Part shown: piece after piece, positions 39,534 through 51,900 of the stretch | Layout of the letters: each line of letters starts with the position of its first letter | Position numbering within the stretch: the stretch's first letter is position 1 | Assembly: GCF_000344685.1 (NCBI RefSeq) | Contig: NW_006920410.1 | Span: 1,563,262 to 1,627,261 of the forward strand | Source: Gloeophyllum trabeum ATCC 11539 | Taxonomy: Eukaryota; Basidiomycota; Agaricomycetes; Gloeophyllales; Gloeophyllaceae | Direction of reading: 5' to 3' | Length of the DNA: 64,000 nt | Translations under genes and position numbers: made by a program | Notes under the pieces: model-generated | Database searches by the model: none | What the model saw: the letters and a program-made list of their open reading frames with translations, nothing else | Told to the model about the DNA's origin: nothing

Positions 39534-42500
39534 TTATTCATTCTCTGCGATCTTCTGTGCTCTCTTCGCCAACTAGAAAACAGTAAGGATCTGACGTGGT
39601 GCATAACGGCATGGGATACTACTCACAGCTGCAGCAAGATCCAGTTGTCCTCCAGCAGGCGCCGGTGGCTTAACGCCCCCTCCGGCCTTGCTAGCCGCAG
39701 ATGGCGTCGGTCTAGGAGCTGAAGGCACGGGAGGCTTTCCTGGAACCTTAGGGGCACCTGGCTTCGCCGCAACAGGCGGTGCAGGCTTAGGCTTGTTTCC
39801 CACAGGAGGTTTGGGAGCCATAGAGCTTGAAGGTCTCGAACTCGCTGGAGTGGTATCAGCGGAAGAACCGTTTGTACTAGCAGCAGGCTTCTTCCACGGT
39901 GTTGCAGACCCATTCGCAGGTGCCATCCCGGGGAAGACAGAGACAGGCTTGGCTCCCGCATCTGCCGCAACAGACTTCGCGGGTGCCTTTGGTACTGCAG
40001 AAGCCGTGGGTGTCGGTTTCGCCGCAGGGACACCCGGGGCAGATGGCGGGACGCGTCGATGGGGAGCGGCGGGAGGTGTTGGGGCTGCTTTGGGTTTTGG
40101 AGGAACCAGCTCCAAATAGCTGCTAGGTGCCCAGCCTTCCTGACCGTTCTTCTTCACCAGCCACCATCCGTTATCTTCCTTCTCTACTACTTCCACGACA
40201 TCCCCCTTGACGAGAGAAACTTCTCCCTCTTGACCGTCGAATGCATACGTAGCACGATACAAGTCCTCTTGAGGCTCCTCCGCTGTCGCGGGGGGCGGGG
40301 GAGGCGGTGGTGGGGGAGGCGCTCGAGTAGAAGCAGAGGATGTCGGCTTGGATACAGGGGCAAAAGGGGCTTTGACGGGCGCGGCGGCAGGAGCACTGGA
40401 CCCACCAGGTAAGGGACGAGCAGCAGGCTTCGGCCGTGACTGTGCTGGTTTCTGCGGAATGTTCATCGATCTATCCAAGCGGCATAGAGGAGTACTTACG
40501 TCCGATGGTCCACCGCGTCTGAGGAGTTTACCCTGCGTAATGGGACGGACAACACCGGGCTTCCTCTTGGCAGGAGGGCGGGATTTGCTGTCTGGAGGCT
40601 CACCAGAGGGAACGTGCACGGTATGGCTCTTATAGACATCGTCTCTTGGAACTGTTTCGTCTTTGATAACCTTAATCTGCGCTTTCTTGTCTTTCTTCTT
40701 GGTATATTCGATCCTAAACAATATCATGAGCCAGGACAGTACCTGATCATCGGTTGACACATACGTAGGACCTATGAGCACGTTGATGCTGGCTTGTGTG
40801 AGACGTAAGAGATGAGTAGCCAACTCAGTCTTGAACAAACAGCTGAATACAGGGTCGCCTTCTTCGGAAGCGCTAGTGTTCAGAGCCTTCGCAGTGGTTA
40901 GCACAGCAACATAGCCACTGTTTACACGGACTTACCACCCAGTCATCTCTTAGATTCGACATCGATATACCCTTGATAGTGACCAGGGGTATCTTCCGCT
41001 CCATACCCATCTGTGTTTGCCCGTTCTTCTCACTCAACGCGACAATGTAGACGGCCTTCTCGGTCTAAAACTGCATCTTAGTATCTATTGCCTGGGTCCA
41101 GACTGTAAGTCGTACCACTATCAGGAAACGAGGACTGGGTTTACTTGATCGACCAAACTTCGAGACGAGCAGCTGGATTCTAGAACTGAATACTGCCTGT
41201 TCCGCTGTAGAGAAGAAGTTACAATACGCAGGTGAGAAGCGATAGGAATACGTACATCCGAGGCCACATGCCTCCTTGAGCTCTTCGCCCAGAGCGCTCC
41301 TGCCGTTTACATCGAGATAATCACCCATGAAGCGGCGGTAACTCAGTAGACTGAAGCGTCTCCGCTCCTTACGCCCTGCTAGAATCTGATGCCCGTACTC
41401 TCGTATTTCAGCATAGGCCAAGCCCTCCTTATTGTTCTTCCAAAAGCGTTGTATACGAGTAGCGCATTCGTGCTTGTATCGCATATAATTGCGGAAAGCA
41501 CGCTGTATGCGGCCTGCCATATTATGCCAATATCGGTCGCGCATAGTCTCTAGCGCAAATAGCTATACAGGGTTGCAGTTAGGAGGGCCTTAAATAGGGA
41601 ACCGGTAACTCACGGTTTCGGGATTCTTGATGAAAGCCTTAGTGACACCCATCTGCCACTCGTCTCTGGCAATACCAGTATCCTTGAGAATCTGCTCGCA
41701 ACCCGACCGCGCGTCACCCTGCCATGTATATTCTCCGGCGTACGATGTGTTCGGCGACAGCAGGTAGAACCTTTCGACCATCTTTTCGAACGTGTTCCTG
41801 TAGGCGAACCCAGCTCGACGAACACGGATGTTTTCTTGCAAACCGAGATACTTGATCTGATGCAGGATAGCTTTAGAGTCATACTCGGTCGGACTGCGAT
41901 TCTGATTCGGCTTAATAGTTCGAATATAGGAGGGCTGTGCGCGCATGAGATTCTCTACCAAGGCCCCTGCTGAAGCCTTTCTGCGGTATGAGTGGTAAGG
42001 TCACAATGAGCACGATCACTTTCCTCACCTTGATTCGGTCGCTTGCAGTAGGCGGCCGCTTCTTGCTGTTGGGGTCTGGGCGATCTGGGAACAGAGATTG
42101 CAGGAATTGGTTACCGCAACCTGTGACGAGGTCTAGAAGATCCTTGACAAGAGCGTCCTTGTTCTTCTCCGTCATACCAGATACGTTATACAAGACATCC
42201 CCGGCATAGTGTTTGACCAGGAATTGCGCTCCCCTTGACTCAAAATGGGGGTTTGATGACAGTCCGGCGGAACGCTGGATGAAACTGTTGTCCGCAGCGC
42301 TCGGGTCAGCATGAGCAGTGGCACATGCATCATTAAGGGCAGCAAAGATGCCGGGCGGCCGACGTTCCTCAATCAAGTCGCACACAATCTTGTTGTTGAA
42401 GTACTTGATGGGTGTCCATTTGATCTGCTCCCTGACGTACTCTTCCTGCTCTGCCTTGAGAGTGAGCTCGATGAAAATTTGTTGCAGCTTCTCGTTGACG

Positions 42501-44225
42501 TAGTTGATGCACAATTGCTCAAAAGAATTATCCTGTTGATGCAGTTTAGATTAGTCGATGTCCGTACTGAGCAAGGTCCATCCGAACCTCGAAGATCTCG
42601 AAACCGTAGATATCCTGCGCAACATGAGTTGAGAACCTCATTCAATCATTCAGTCACACCTGAACGTACCAAAATTCCGATGATCTGAGCGGTTCCGCCT
42701 CGTGGTTTCATGGAGACATTGACTCGCGAAACGATCCACTCGAACAAGTTGTTATAGATAGCCTTTGAGAGAGCATCCCTTCCAGCTGCAGCTTGCGCAG
42801 GGTTCAAAGGTACATCATATACGGACCCTCGTCGACCTCCACGTTGCGTCTCCATGACTTTTGACGTCATGACCTTCTGCACCAGAGCTGGTTCTGCATC
42901 CATGAGGTAAGCAATGAAGTCTGTCACAGAAGTGTCTGCGATGGCTGCATTGCCGTCATCCATTTCCGTATATTGGACGTTGCCTAGCCAGAGGATGATG
43001 GCCAGCATGCGGAATATTTCGCTTTGCTCGTAGTCATTAAGACCAATCACTTGCATCGCTTTCTAGTGATACCGTATGAGTTCAGACGAGAAGCACACGG
43101 TGCGAGAAACATACAATGGTTTCGCTAAAGTCATGCGCATCATCGATGCCGTCGACATCAAGGCAATTACTGGCACTGGTGTAAGCATATGCCTCGGGGC
43201 CTTGCAGACCGAACGATTCTAGTATCAATATATCAGTCATACCTCGCCTCCAGCCCGAGCGTGAGTGGGTAAATGATACCTCGCTGCTCGTCTGTTGCTG
43301 CCTTCGTAAACTGGTAGAATATGTGGAAGTTCCGTTCATTCTCTATTTGACCAACAACTCGTCCCTTCTCGAGGAGATAGTTGGTAATTTGTGCTCCAAC
43401 GGGTTCACCGTGGCTGTTGAACATGATCTCCAGATATTTGCCCTGTGTGCGCGTCAGTCGCCTGCCGATACGAGCGACGTGCGAACACGTACATGACGAC
43501 TGGAGTTATTGTTCCGGAGAGTCTTCGCACAACCGAAACTTTCGAGTAAAGGGTTCGTAGCCAGCACCATCTCCTTGATCTCCTGGATATTGCCGTCCTG
43601 ACCTCCAGAAACGGCCGCCACATACTGCATGATTCGCTTCGCAGCTTCCGTCTTGCCTGCACCTGATTCACCAGAGATGATAACGCACTGGTTCTCGTGG
43701 TAGGCATTCATGTTATAGTAGGCAGATTCCGCTATGGCGAACACATGCGGGGGTACCTCCAGCCTATTCTTCCCCTTGTATCGCTGGAGCACATCGTCCG
43801 TATAGATCCCCAGGTCTGTCGCACACACTTAGAAGAGAGAATGGGGAGATAAGTTAGCATACGTACCTCTAAAGGGGTTCACTGATATTAACACCGGTCC
43901 GATATAGGTGTAGATCTCGCCGTTCGTCCATCTCTTCTGAAGGTTCTCGTTAATGCTCTCATTGCTGATCGTTGTCAGGAGTGTCATATCAGACACCCCG
44001 ACCTGCTTCTTCTTAAATCCCTCCTTCCAATCGGCCTGCCATAGACCTAGTAGTACCGTGTCCTCAGTGTAAATCACCCATAGCAACGCACCTTTGCTAC
44101 CTTCGCCGCACCTCCCCCTCCCTTCTTCGTGGAAGGCGTCACCTTCTTGCCCGCCTTCTTGGATGGAGCCTGCCACAAATTGGTAGGAAACATGTGCGAT
44201 ACAGCTCACGTAGTAAACTGACCAT
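39534..44225 (-). CDS. MYO1: Class I myosin with TH1 and SH3 domains
   Basis: Seventeen exons, from 44223..44225 (ATG alone), 44092..44169, 43867..44035, 43493..43815, 43280..43442, 43115..43218, 42670..43062, 42588..42614, 42029..42532, 41614..41976, 41256..41562, 41116..41204, 40936..41064, 40765..40886, 40500..40713, 39627..40451 to 39534..39572, give 1283 residues. The motor shows the P-loop [17 protein letters not shown], switch [11 protein letters not shown] (a 27-nt exon of its own) and the TEDS-site serine in [14 protein letters not shown], target of PAK-type kinases. Two IQ motifs follow ([22 protein letters not shown]), then a TH1 membrane-binding tail, a poly-Pro stretch, an SH3 domain ([20 protein letters not shown]) and an Ala/Pro-rich tail ending [12 protein letters not shown]. 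It drives actin patches and endocytosis. The acidic Arp2/3-binding end (DDDW type) of other fungal type I myosins is not present. Confidence 0.95.
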
Positions 44226-44670
44226 ATTAATATGAGGATCAAGCCTTGCTGCGTAGGTTTAAACTCTGAAACGGTGCCGTAACTGCGAGGCCGAGCTTGT
44301 GCAAGCCGACAGTCAACAAGATGGAGACAACGCGTTAGATCTGAAATGTCATGTAATGCACGGTGAGATGGCGGTGCGATGCTTGCGGACCCTGCTCGAT
44401 GACGCGCCGAATACCGTGACAGACTGTCACGCGGCCGTGATTGGCTGAGCTTTGGCTAGATGGAACTGTACCGCATTTGCCACACACAGACCGTTATGAG
44501 ACTGAACGTAAATCGGACTTGCACGACACCGTAACGAGACGGAAACTTCAACAATCACGCTCATTTGAACAGGCGAGAATACACTCCAATTCTTCCGTTA
44601 GCGATCTTCAAACTATAGCAACTGGTCATATCAGACGGGCCCCCAGTCCTGACACTACAGGAGCTCCCCT
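44226..44670. other. Intergenic between chaperone and myosin genes, 445 bp
   Basis: Separates the stop of the UNC-45-like gene from the myosin start on the same strand. It should hold the chaperone 3' UTR and the myosin promoter and leader. No other feature recognised. Confidence 0.5.
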
Positions 44671-46749
44671 TCACCTGGGAACTTCAATGCCACAATCCAA
44701 CAGCAACTTCAGCGCCTCCGCCGCGGGGACTAAGATGGCCGCATCATTCGGTTGTCGGTACCGCTGCACAACTGAAACAAGTGCCTTGGGTAATCGCGCT
44801 TCTACAATATCCGAAGAAAGCTTTTTCACGTTCTCCGCGCCCACTGACGTCAGGAAATTTCGAACGCACACAAGCCCTCGATGTATCAGACCCGGGTGCA
44901 CTTGTTCTGGCGCTTGGGATTCATCCGGATTTGCGGCCGGATTGATTAGCTGGGCAAATATCTGCAAGACTCGGCGCCGTTCCAGTTGTATGGCTAGAAG
45001 ATTTCCGCACGTCGCAGGCGACGCCGTAAGCTGCGCGAGTCCCCCAGATGAAGCTAGTCTTGTGGGTAGGTCATCCACATCGGATAGAGCCACGAGAACC
45101 TGCAGCTTCGACGTCGAACGAGAGTACTTCTCGAATAGCTGGTCTGATCCAGCAAGGAGATTACAAATCAGCTCTATAGCCGCCCTCCGCACTAGTTGGT
45201 GCTCCTCGAGTAGGAGAAGTTCGACTTTGTTCATGAGACCTTCACTCGCCGCGATACGTGAAGCAACCTCCGCGCTGGCCGAGGACAAGTTAGTGAGCGC
45301 CATCATCCCCTCGAATCGCTGCAGAAGATTGGCTGATGAATGTATCACCAATAGCGTGAACGGACGGATGGCATCGTACAAGACTGCCTCTCCCGGTCCA
45401 AAGACCTGGAAGGGGGCCGCGGTGATCCCAAGCTTTGCGAGAGCTTGGATAGTTTGTAAGTCCGAGCTTTCCAGAGCAGCGTATTGCGCCTTCGTAGATT
45501 TGTCCTTATAAACTTCCGCCATGCGAGCTCGTATAATCGTCGTCAAGGCCTTAGCCCCACCCTCCTGTAGGACTTTCCCCCTGTTCTCTTTATTCTCTAC
45601 CAAGGACAATAGCGTCCGCCCGACAGCTGCTCTTACTCCCTGACTGTCCGTCACCTTCACGATGGCGGAGAGAGCTCCCACTAGCCCAACCTGAACTAGG
45701 CGCTTGCACCGCTCTTTCACATGATCATCATCGTCAAGAGGGTTATCCTGAGTTTGCGCTGCTTTACCAGAATTGGCCAACCTCTTTAGCTTCAGCATCT
45801 GCGTCTCCTCTTCCGTTAGTCGCGGCCTGTAGAGACAGACGTTCAGAGCTATCATCACAATCCCGTAAAGAACAGACGACGGCACTGAAACTCCAGTATC
45901 CTCAGTCCTACGTTTCGGAACGTGAGAGAAGAGCTGTTTCCAGAAGGAGGGGTCATTGGATAGCATTTCCTTAACACTGGGTTCGGCACTCATGTACACG
46001 AGCCCTTCAACGGCATCGGACAACGTAGACTGGTCATCGCCGGAGACGGTCATGCCCTTCATGACATTCACCAGGTCCATCTCCTCCTTTCCGTCGATAT
46101 GAGACTCTGATATCTGGGAAGATTCGGTATCCGACAGAGCTCCCCTAGATAACTTGACCAGCGCTACCGCAGCCGCTGCGCGTAGGGCCGGAAATCTTGT
46201 CTGTGATGCCCTGCTGCGTAGCCACTGAATAGCCTCGTCTGAGAGAGCTTCACGACATGTTTTCTGTCCGCAGGCTTGGGAGAGTGTATGCGCGAGTTCC
46301 AAAGCAACCGTGTCGGAGGGGCATAAGTCAATAGCATCCATAAGCCCGGTGATGACATTCTCTTGTCGGAATATGACAGACGCAGATTCCGCATCCACTT
46401 GGAAAAGAGCGGTGAGAAGGGTTAGACTAGCTAGAAGGTCATCCTGTTTGGTTTCCGCAAGCCCGTCAACGATCATCGGCGAGAACACGTTTGCAAGTTG
46501 CTCTGCAAGAGGACCGTCTGCATCGCTCGATAGTTTCGTAGTAGCTCGGAACGTTTGACAAAAGGCAGACAGGGCCACGAACCCTTTGGCGCGCGTACGA
46601 GGGGGCTGGGATGGCAAGAAAGTGACGCGAAGGCATGAGCATTCGTCCGACGAGAGTGTCACTTCGGAGGGACTGCTTCCGCGTGAACATCTCCTGATCA
46701 AAGCATCGAGCACTCGGTCAATCTCCGTAGGGGACAGTGTCTGAGCCAT
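44671..46749 (-). CDS. CRO1: UNC-45/She4/Cro1-type myosin chaperone
   Basis: An intronless frame of 692 residues, unusual here where nearly every gene is split. The whole protein is alpha-helical with armadillo-like repeats, e.g. ALRAAAAVALVKLSRG, VGALSAIVKVTDSQGVRAAV, LLQRFEGMMALTNLSSASAE and LVRRAAIELICNLLAGSD. The last is the best-conserved part of the UCS domain of UNC-45, She4 and Cro1/Rng3, which fold and stabilise myosin motor heads. There is no N-terminal TPR domain, as usual for fungal members, and length is as expected (about 700-800). It lies directly upstream of the class I myosin on the same strand and 119 bp from the divergent TRM6 start. Confidence 0.88.
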   Translation of the reverse strand: MAQTLSPTEIDRVLDALIRRCSRGSSPSEVTLSSDECSCLRVTFLPSQPPRTRAKGFVALSAFCQTFRATTKLSSDADGPLAEQLANVFSPMIVDGLAETKQDDLLASLTLLTALFQVDAESASVIFRQENVITGLMDAIDLCPSDTVALELAHTLSQACGQKTCREALSDEAIQWLRSRASQTRFPALRAAAAVALVKLSRGALSDTESSQISESHIDGKEEMDLVNVMKGMTVSGDDQSTLSDAVEGLVYMSAEPSVKEMLSNDPSFWKQLFSHVPKRRTEDTGVSVPSSVLYGIVMIALNVCLYRPRLTEEETQMLKLKRLANSGKAAQTQDNPLDDDDHVKERCKRLVQVGLVGALSAIVKVTDSQGVRAAVGRTLLSLVENKENRGKVLQEGGAKALTTIIRARMAEVYKDKSTKAQYAALESSDLQTIQALAKLGITAAPFQVFGPGEAVLYDAIRPFTLLVIHSSANLLQRFEGMMALTNLSSASAEVASRIAASEGLMNKVELLLLEEHQLVRRAAIELICNLLAGSDQLFEKYSRSTSKLQVLVALSDVDDLPTRLASSGGLAQLTASPATCGNLLAIQLERRRVLQIFAQLINPAANPDESQAPEQVHPGLIHRGLVCVRNFLTSVGAENVKKLSSDIVEARLPKALVSVVQRYRQPNDAAILVPAAEALKLLLDCGIEVPR

Positions 46750-46868
46750 GTCGAGCAGAGCCGGCCTTGGGAGCAGAGACCATGGATGTCATGAACTTAA
46801 GGGGATGCATGTCACATGTGTGGGCGTGTTTGCTGTGCGCGAGCTAATCTTGGATCTTCGACTTGGAC

Positions 46869-48788
46869 ATGGAAAATCTGGCATCTCAGACCGCAATGGA
46901 AATGCAGGAAGGCACGAGTACGCTGCCGCTGAATACCAGCAGAGGGCTTATACAGGATGGCGATACTGTCCTCCTCCGGCTCCCCAATGGGGACGTCCGA
47001 AGCATAAAATTGGAGAAGGACTCGTGAGCAGAATACTCATCCATCCGGACCATAGTGCTCATGTTTCGCGTAGAACGGTCAATCTCGGTCGAGTGGGATC
47101 CTTCAATGCATCGGATTTATTTAACCACACCTATGGATTGACCTACGATATATCGGGCAAAAAGTTGGAAGTCATCCCACCTCGCTCAATCCAGGAAGTA
47201 GGTAGGCATAGTCCTTCGTACCAGTGCGAGTACTAAACAAGTTCTCTTGTCCGCAGAGGACACCGAAGCCACCAATGAACTCATCAATGATGGGGAGTTC
47301 GTCCAACCTCTCACCTCGGAAGAGATCGAGACATTGAAAAAGTCGGGCGTGCCTGCTTCGGTGAGGGATACATACATTAACTTGGAGTGATACTGACTGA
47401 TACATGCCGGGATCAGGAAATCATCAAAAGGCAGATTGAGCAGCACGCAAACTACTCCCTCAAGACTGAATACTCTAAGGAGAAATACAAGAAAAGGAAA
47501 GAGGCAAAGTTGGTGATGTCCGGTCCTAGAGCAGTATCCCCTCCTGAGCCCATCCAGGTACTCGAAAACCTTCACCACAATTGAGCCGACCTTGTTCAAT
47601 GTCTGCGAGTACTGGTTCAAGAAGGACCAGAGTCGATTGCGAGACATCCGATGTGATACACTATCACAAATGCTTCATTTGGCGAGCGTCAGGCCCGGAG
47701 GGCGGTATATCGTGGTGGACGATGCGTCCGGAATTCTTGTGGCTGGCGTTCTGGACCGATTGTCCGGTATGGCTCTTCTCCTCTTTTGTTATCTCGTCTT
47801 GTGTATCTTAACGACGGTTTAGGTGACGGACGCGTGATTTCCATCTGCGATGTCGAATCATCACCCGCATACCCGGTCTTAACCCAGCTCAATCTGAAGA
47901 AGGAAGCTTTGTCTACGGTACTCTCTTCTCTAAATTGGGCCACCGCGGACGAGGAATATATTCCGAGTAAGTTTGACCTTTCCAGCGCCTGCAGCTTCAG
48001 TCAGACTTATGGTTTGCACAGTGCTAGCCGCGAGTGGGACATCTCGAGAAGTTAAATCTGAGCGACAAAAGGTGCGCGCCTCCAAGCGCAAAGCAGCCGG
48101 TGATTCCCTTGTGAGCGTCAGGGAGGAACTGTTCGACGGAGAGTTCGATGGGTACGTGCGACGGCATAAATTATCGACTCGCTTCTAATGTGTGAGTATA
48201 GCCTCCTCGTTGCTAGCGAATATGACCCGCTATCGATAGTCGAAAAGTTGTCGCCATATCTTGCTGGTTCTGCTTCGATAGTTGTCCAAAGTCCCAATAT
48301 TCAGGTACGGATGGCGTCCCACAAACATTATGCATCAATATCTGAGGAGGTGTTAGGTCCTTGCTGATTTACAGAGCCAAATGCGTCAGATACCCCACTA
48401 CTTAGCGCCAGCTGTTACTGAGGTTTGGCTGCGTCGCTATCAGGTGCGCCAGTATATGCTATCTTGTGGCCACTCGTTTAACTCCTGGCACCAAGGTTCT
48501 TCCTGGACGGACTCATCCCTTCATGAATATGTCCGGTTCCGGGGGCTTTCTTCTGCACGCGATAAAGATGTAGGGAGTCACTTGCTGGTCATTGTTTTTG
48601 CAAGCTCATTTGAGTTCACACTCAGATACGATGATCCATTGGCTGTGTCTGCGGCCGGGCGCCAAAGGCAGAAGAAAGCAAGGCTGGGTTCGATCGAGGG
48701 CAGTAAGGAAGCAGCCGCCGATACCAATCAAGACATGCTGCAAGCCTTGAGTTCAGCAAGTCATACTCCGAATACAGACGCACTTTAG
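46869..48788 (+). CDS. TRM6: tRNA (adenine-58-N1) methyltransferase non-catalytic subunit
   Basis: Eleven exons (46869..47023, 47074..47201, 47257..47360, 47417..47508, 47558..47766, 47823..47966, 48022..48151, 48202..48304, 48357..48443, 48496..48569, 48626..48788) give 462 residues. Family landmarks: DTVLLRLPNGDVRSIKLEKD, LGRVGSFNASDLFNHTYGLT, PTLFNVCEYWFKKDQSR, the degenerate Rossmann segment PGGRYIVVDDASGILVAGV, and HYLAPAVTEVWLRRYQVLPG near the end. These identify Trm6/Gcd10, which with Trm61 forms the nuclear heterotetramer that makes m1A58 in tRNAs, needed for initiator tRNA stability. The SAM-binding motif is degenerate, as expected for the RNA-binding partner. Start chosen at MENLASQ because it gives the conserved beta-barrel. 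Confidence 0.93.
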
Positions 48789-48998
48789 CCTCTGCAGATG
48801 TAACTTATACATATATCATCCTCGATTGCGCCGAATGATCGCGGGTTGTCAAGGATATCACGGGGACTGACGCACCGTTAGAACCAGGATAGGGGTTGCA
48901 AGTGCGAATAAGATGATTAAGTCTACACTAATGTATAGCCTGCAGAGTACCTCGTACTCCAAGCCATGAGTCGTGAGTTGTCGTGAGTATGGTCATGA

Positions 48999-51900
48999 TT
49001 AAGTGGATGCGGGAAATAATGCCGCAAAGATCTGGCATGACTGTTAAACATGGACGGTACGCTTCACGCAAGGGTGCTCACCTCGTCAACTACGCTGTAG
49101 ATGATATGCTGATTCAACCGCCGGTTTTGCAAGACGGCGAATATCCTGCGGGCTCCTCGTCGCGCATTCGATCTTCCGATCATGTTGGCAGCCAGGTCTA
49201 TAGGCCAAACCTGTCCAGTTTACAGCTTGAAGACGTGCGTTTGAACTTACCTGGTATCAATGCTGAGAGTTTGCGGTTCGCTTCATCCCTGGTTTTCGCT
49301 TTCTCTTCTGCAGTACGAGGCGTACTAGGGGGCTTCAATTGCCCCCCTGGCCATAGCCCGTCCCGGAACGCAGTTACAAAGCTGAGAAGGCGAGCTTCGT
49401 CGAAGAATGTCCGGGCAATTTCGTATATTTTCCTACGGACAAATCGGCGGTAAGTATTCCGATTATGCAGAAGGTCAGTAACCAACCGTTCAATCGTACC
49501 ACCGAGGACTTGTTGTAGGATGATTACGATTGCTTGTCGTCTCAACCAATTATTCTTTTTGTTCAGCTCAAACACCGCAAGCACAAGATCGCATATCGGC
49601 GCTGAGAACGATGACGCGCTGGTTTCCCCGTCCAGCGGCTTCAAATCGCCAGACATCTTCATCAGGGTTTCTTCGTTCGTACTCTTCCCGGCCGCTCTGA
49701 GGATCTGAGAGACTAAGTCTTCATCACTGGCTCCAGAGCCTGAAACTCCAGCATATTCCGCGGCCTGACGAGTTAGCCGCTGTATCATGACATCTAACAT
49801 CGATGGTCCAAAGAACATGTCATCGATGCTCTCAGCTACTGAGTTGTAGACAGTCCTGACAATGTCTCGAGCAGGGAAGCCGGGACCCTTGACCGAAGTC
49901 GTGGATGGCTCCACCGCTATAAATGGCGAATCTCGGGATAAAAATGCGCGCAGCTCGTCGCTCTCGCATACGGCTGGTATGGAAATCAAGCTCTGTCGGA
50001 AGCTCAGCCAGAAGGCTTTATGGTCAATCGGCCACTTACTTGCAGATACTTTTCCAAGGCTGCCCGGCGTGTATCCACAAAGCTTCCAGACAGAGACGTT
50101 ACCAGTCGCTTGCCTGGAAACTCGAGACTCTTGACTTGCACATAGCGGTCCTTAAGTTTGTTGTGCATATTGAGAAACTCGTTGTACCTTCTTGCGACGA
50201 CCCACCCAGAACCAAAAGTGCCATCGGCGGCAAGTTGCTGTACTTCAATCACGTACCGAACGACGCTCTTGCCACTTTCTTCTCCTACTGTAGAGTTGAC
50301 AATGGAGACCTTTGTCCTGTCGGCTATTAGACGATTTGCGGAATCTTGCTGCTCATATTGTTCCTTCTGGAACTTAAGTTCCCGCAGCTCCCTTCGAAGA
50401 GACGACCTGGACGTTCGAAGAAGACGGAGCTCTTGCGTATCACCAGTCAATTCGGCCTTGTTGATCAATGTATCCAGCATGGCATCTTGCGATTGAAGAT
50501 TAGATATCTTATCTCCGAGTCTTGCAATTTCGTACGACAGCTGTAGATCGCCGGGTCTGGCTAGCTGGAATGAACCGTGGCTCTCCTCATCCTCATCGTC
50601 ATGCCTATCGTCTCCCTCTACTTCGCTTTCGAACAGTACTCTCTTCTTCTGTCGTTCCTGACCTGCATTAGCGGCTTTTTGACCGAGTGAGTCGTCAGAA
50701 GACCCAAGAGGTCGAGGCCTCTCAGACTGCTGATTATCCAAAGCAATGATATCCGTCAGAGCCGCCTGGATGGCTTCGACGCGGTCTAAGTGTGCTTGAT
50801 CGTGACGGCTGGGCGTGCCATCCTCGGGATCGTCGAATAGCGGCGCCCGAGAAGCCTCCACCTCCGTATCCGAAGCGGGTGACATAAGGAGCTCGAGAGT
50901 AGAAACGGGGGCTCGGGTAGGGTGCGCAGTAGACCCTATAGAAGACTCGCCAGGAGAGGACTGTCCTGAGCCACTTGAATGCACGGATGCGGGTTTTGAC
51001 TTCCCTGGAATGCTGAGTAAAGGAGCAGACTCAGAGCGAGGGACGTAGAAGTGAGGTTTGGGGTGACTCTTCGTTTCAGGAGCTCTGGAAGGGAGAGGAG
51101 TCGTGCCAGACCTTGCCCGACCTTCAGGCGTTGGCTCGGGATGGTTCTTCTTAGTCAATTCCGCGTCACCAATCACGCGGAACCAGAGGTCAGAACGTTG
51201 AAAGTCTTCAAAATCCTGCTCCATGTCGCGTTCGACTTGTCTTTGGGCAAGCATCACGCTCCTACGGGCTTTCCTTACAGAATCTGGTGATGGATTGTCC
51301 TCGTCTGCACTTGAGAAAGACCGTATTGCGTCAACGTGCTTCTCTGATATCGCCCCCAGTGCAGGCGCTAAGGAGGGACTTGAAAAGTATAATTCGTGGA
51401 CCATAGAAACGTCTTCCTTAGCGGTGGTGGAGCTAGACAAATCTTGAATAGGATCATGTTCCTCGTCGGACGAACCAGAATCCACAGATTCCAAAGGATT
51501 CTTGAAGCTTTCTACAGTGAGCCAAAATTGGACCAAAAGCGATCGGTTTCGACGATCCATGAACTCCATAAAGTATGATAGGAGACTTGGATTCGTCAGG
51601 ACGTCACGAAGCCCAAGGCGAGGGGTGTTGGGGCTAACGTCCTGATACACTGTCTGCCTCTAAGAAAGGGACCTGTCAACGTCTACGACTATTGCACACT
51701 TAGTCGACATACAGAATCATCTTCGCCGCCTAGCACAACAATCCTTTGCTCGACCTTGCGTTTGGCAGTATATAATCTGTCAAGGTACGCGACGACGTCC
51801 TCCGTCCTTTCCCCGTTAATCCAGTCTTCTTTCTCGTGGTTAGCTGAGTCGTATGTATGAGTATATTCCAAGTAGTCACTGTTGCTGGGCCGGTCCCACG

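Noticed and set aside
44441..45511. 356-codon plus-strand open frame over the chaperone gene
   Set aside because: Antisense to a well-conserved armadillo protein; Ser/Arg-rich composition is that of a shadow frame.
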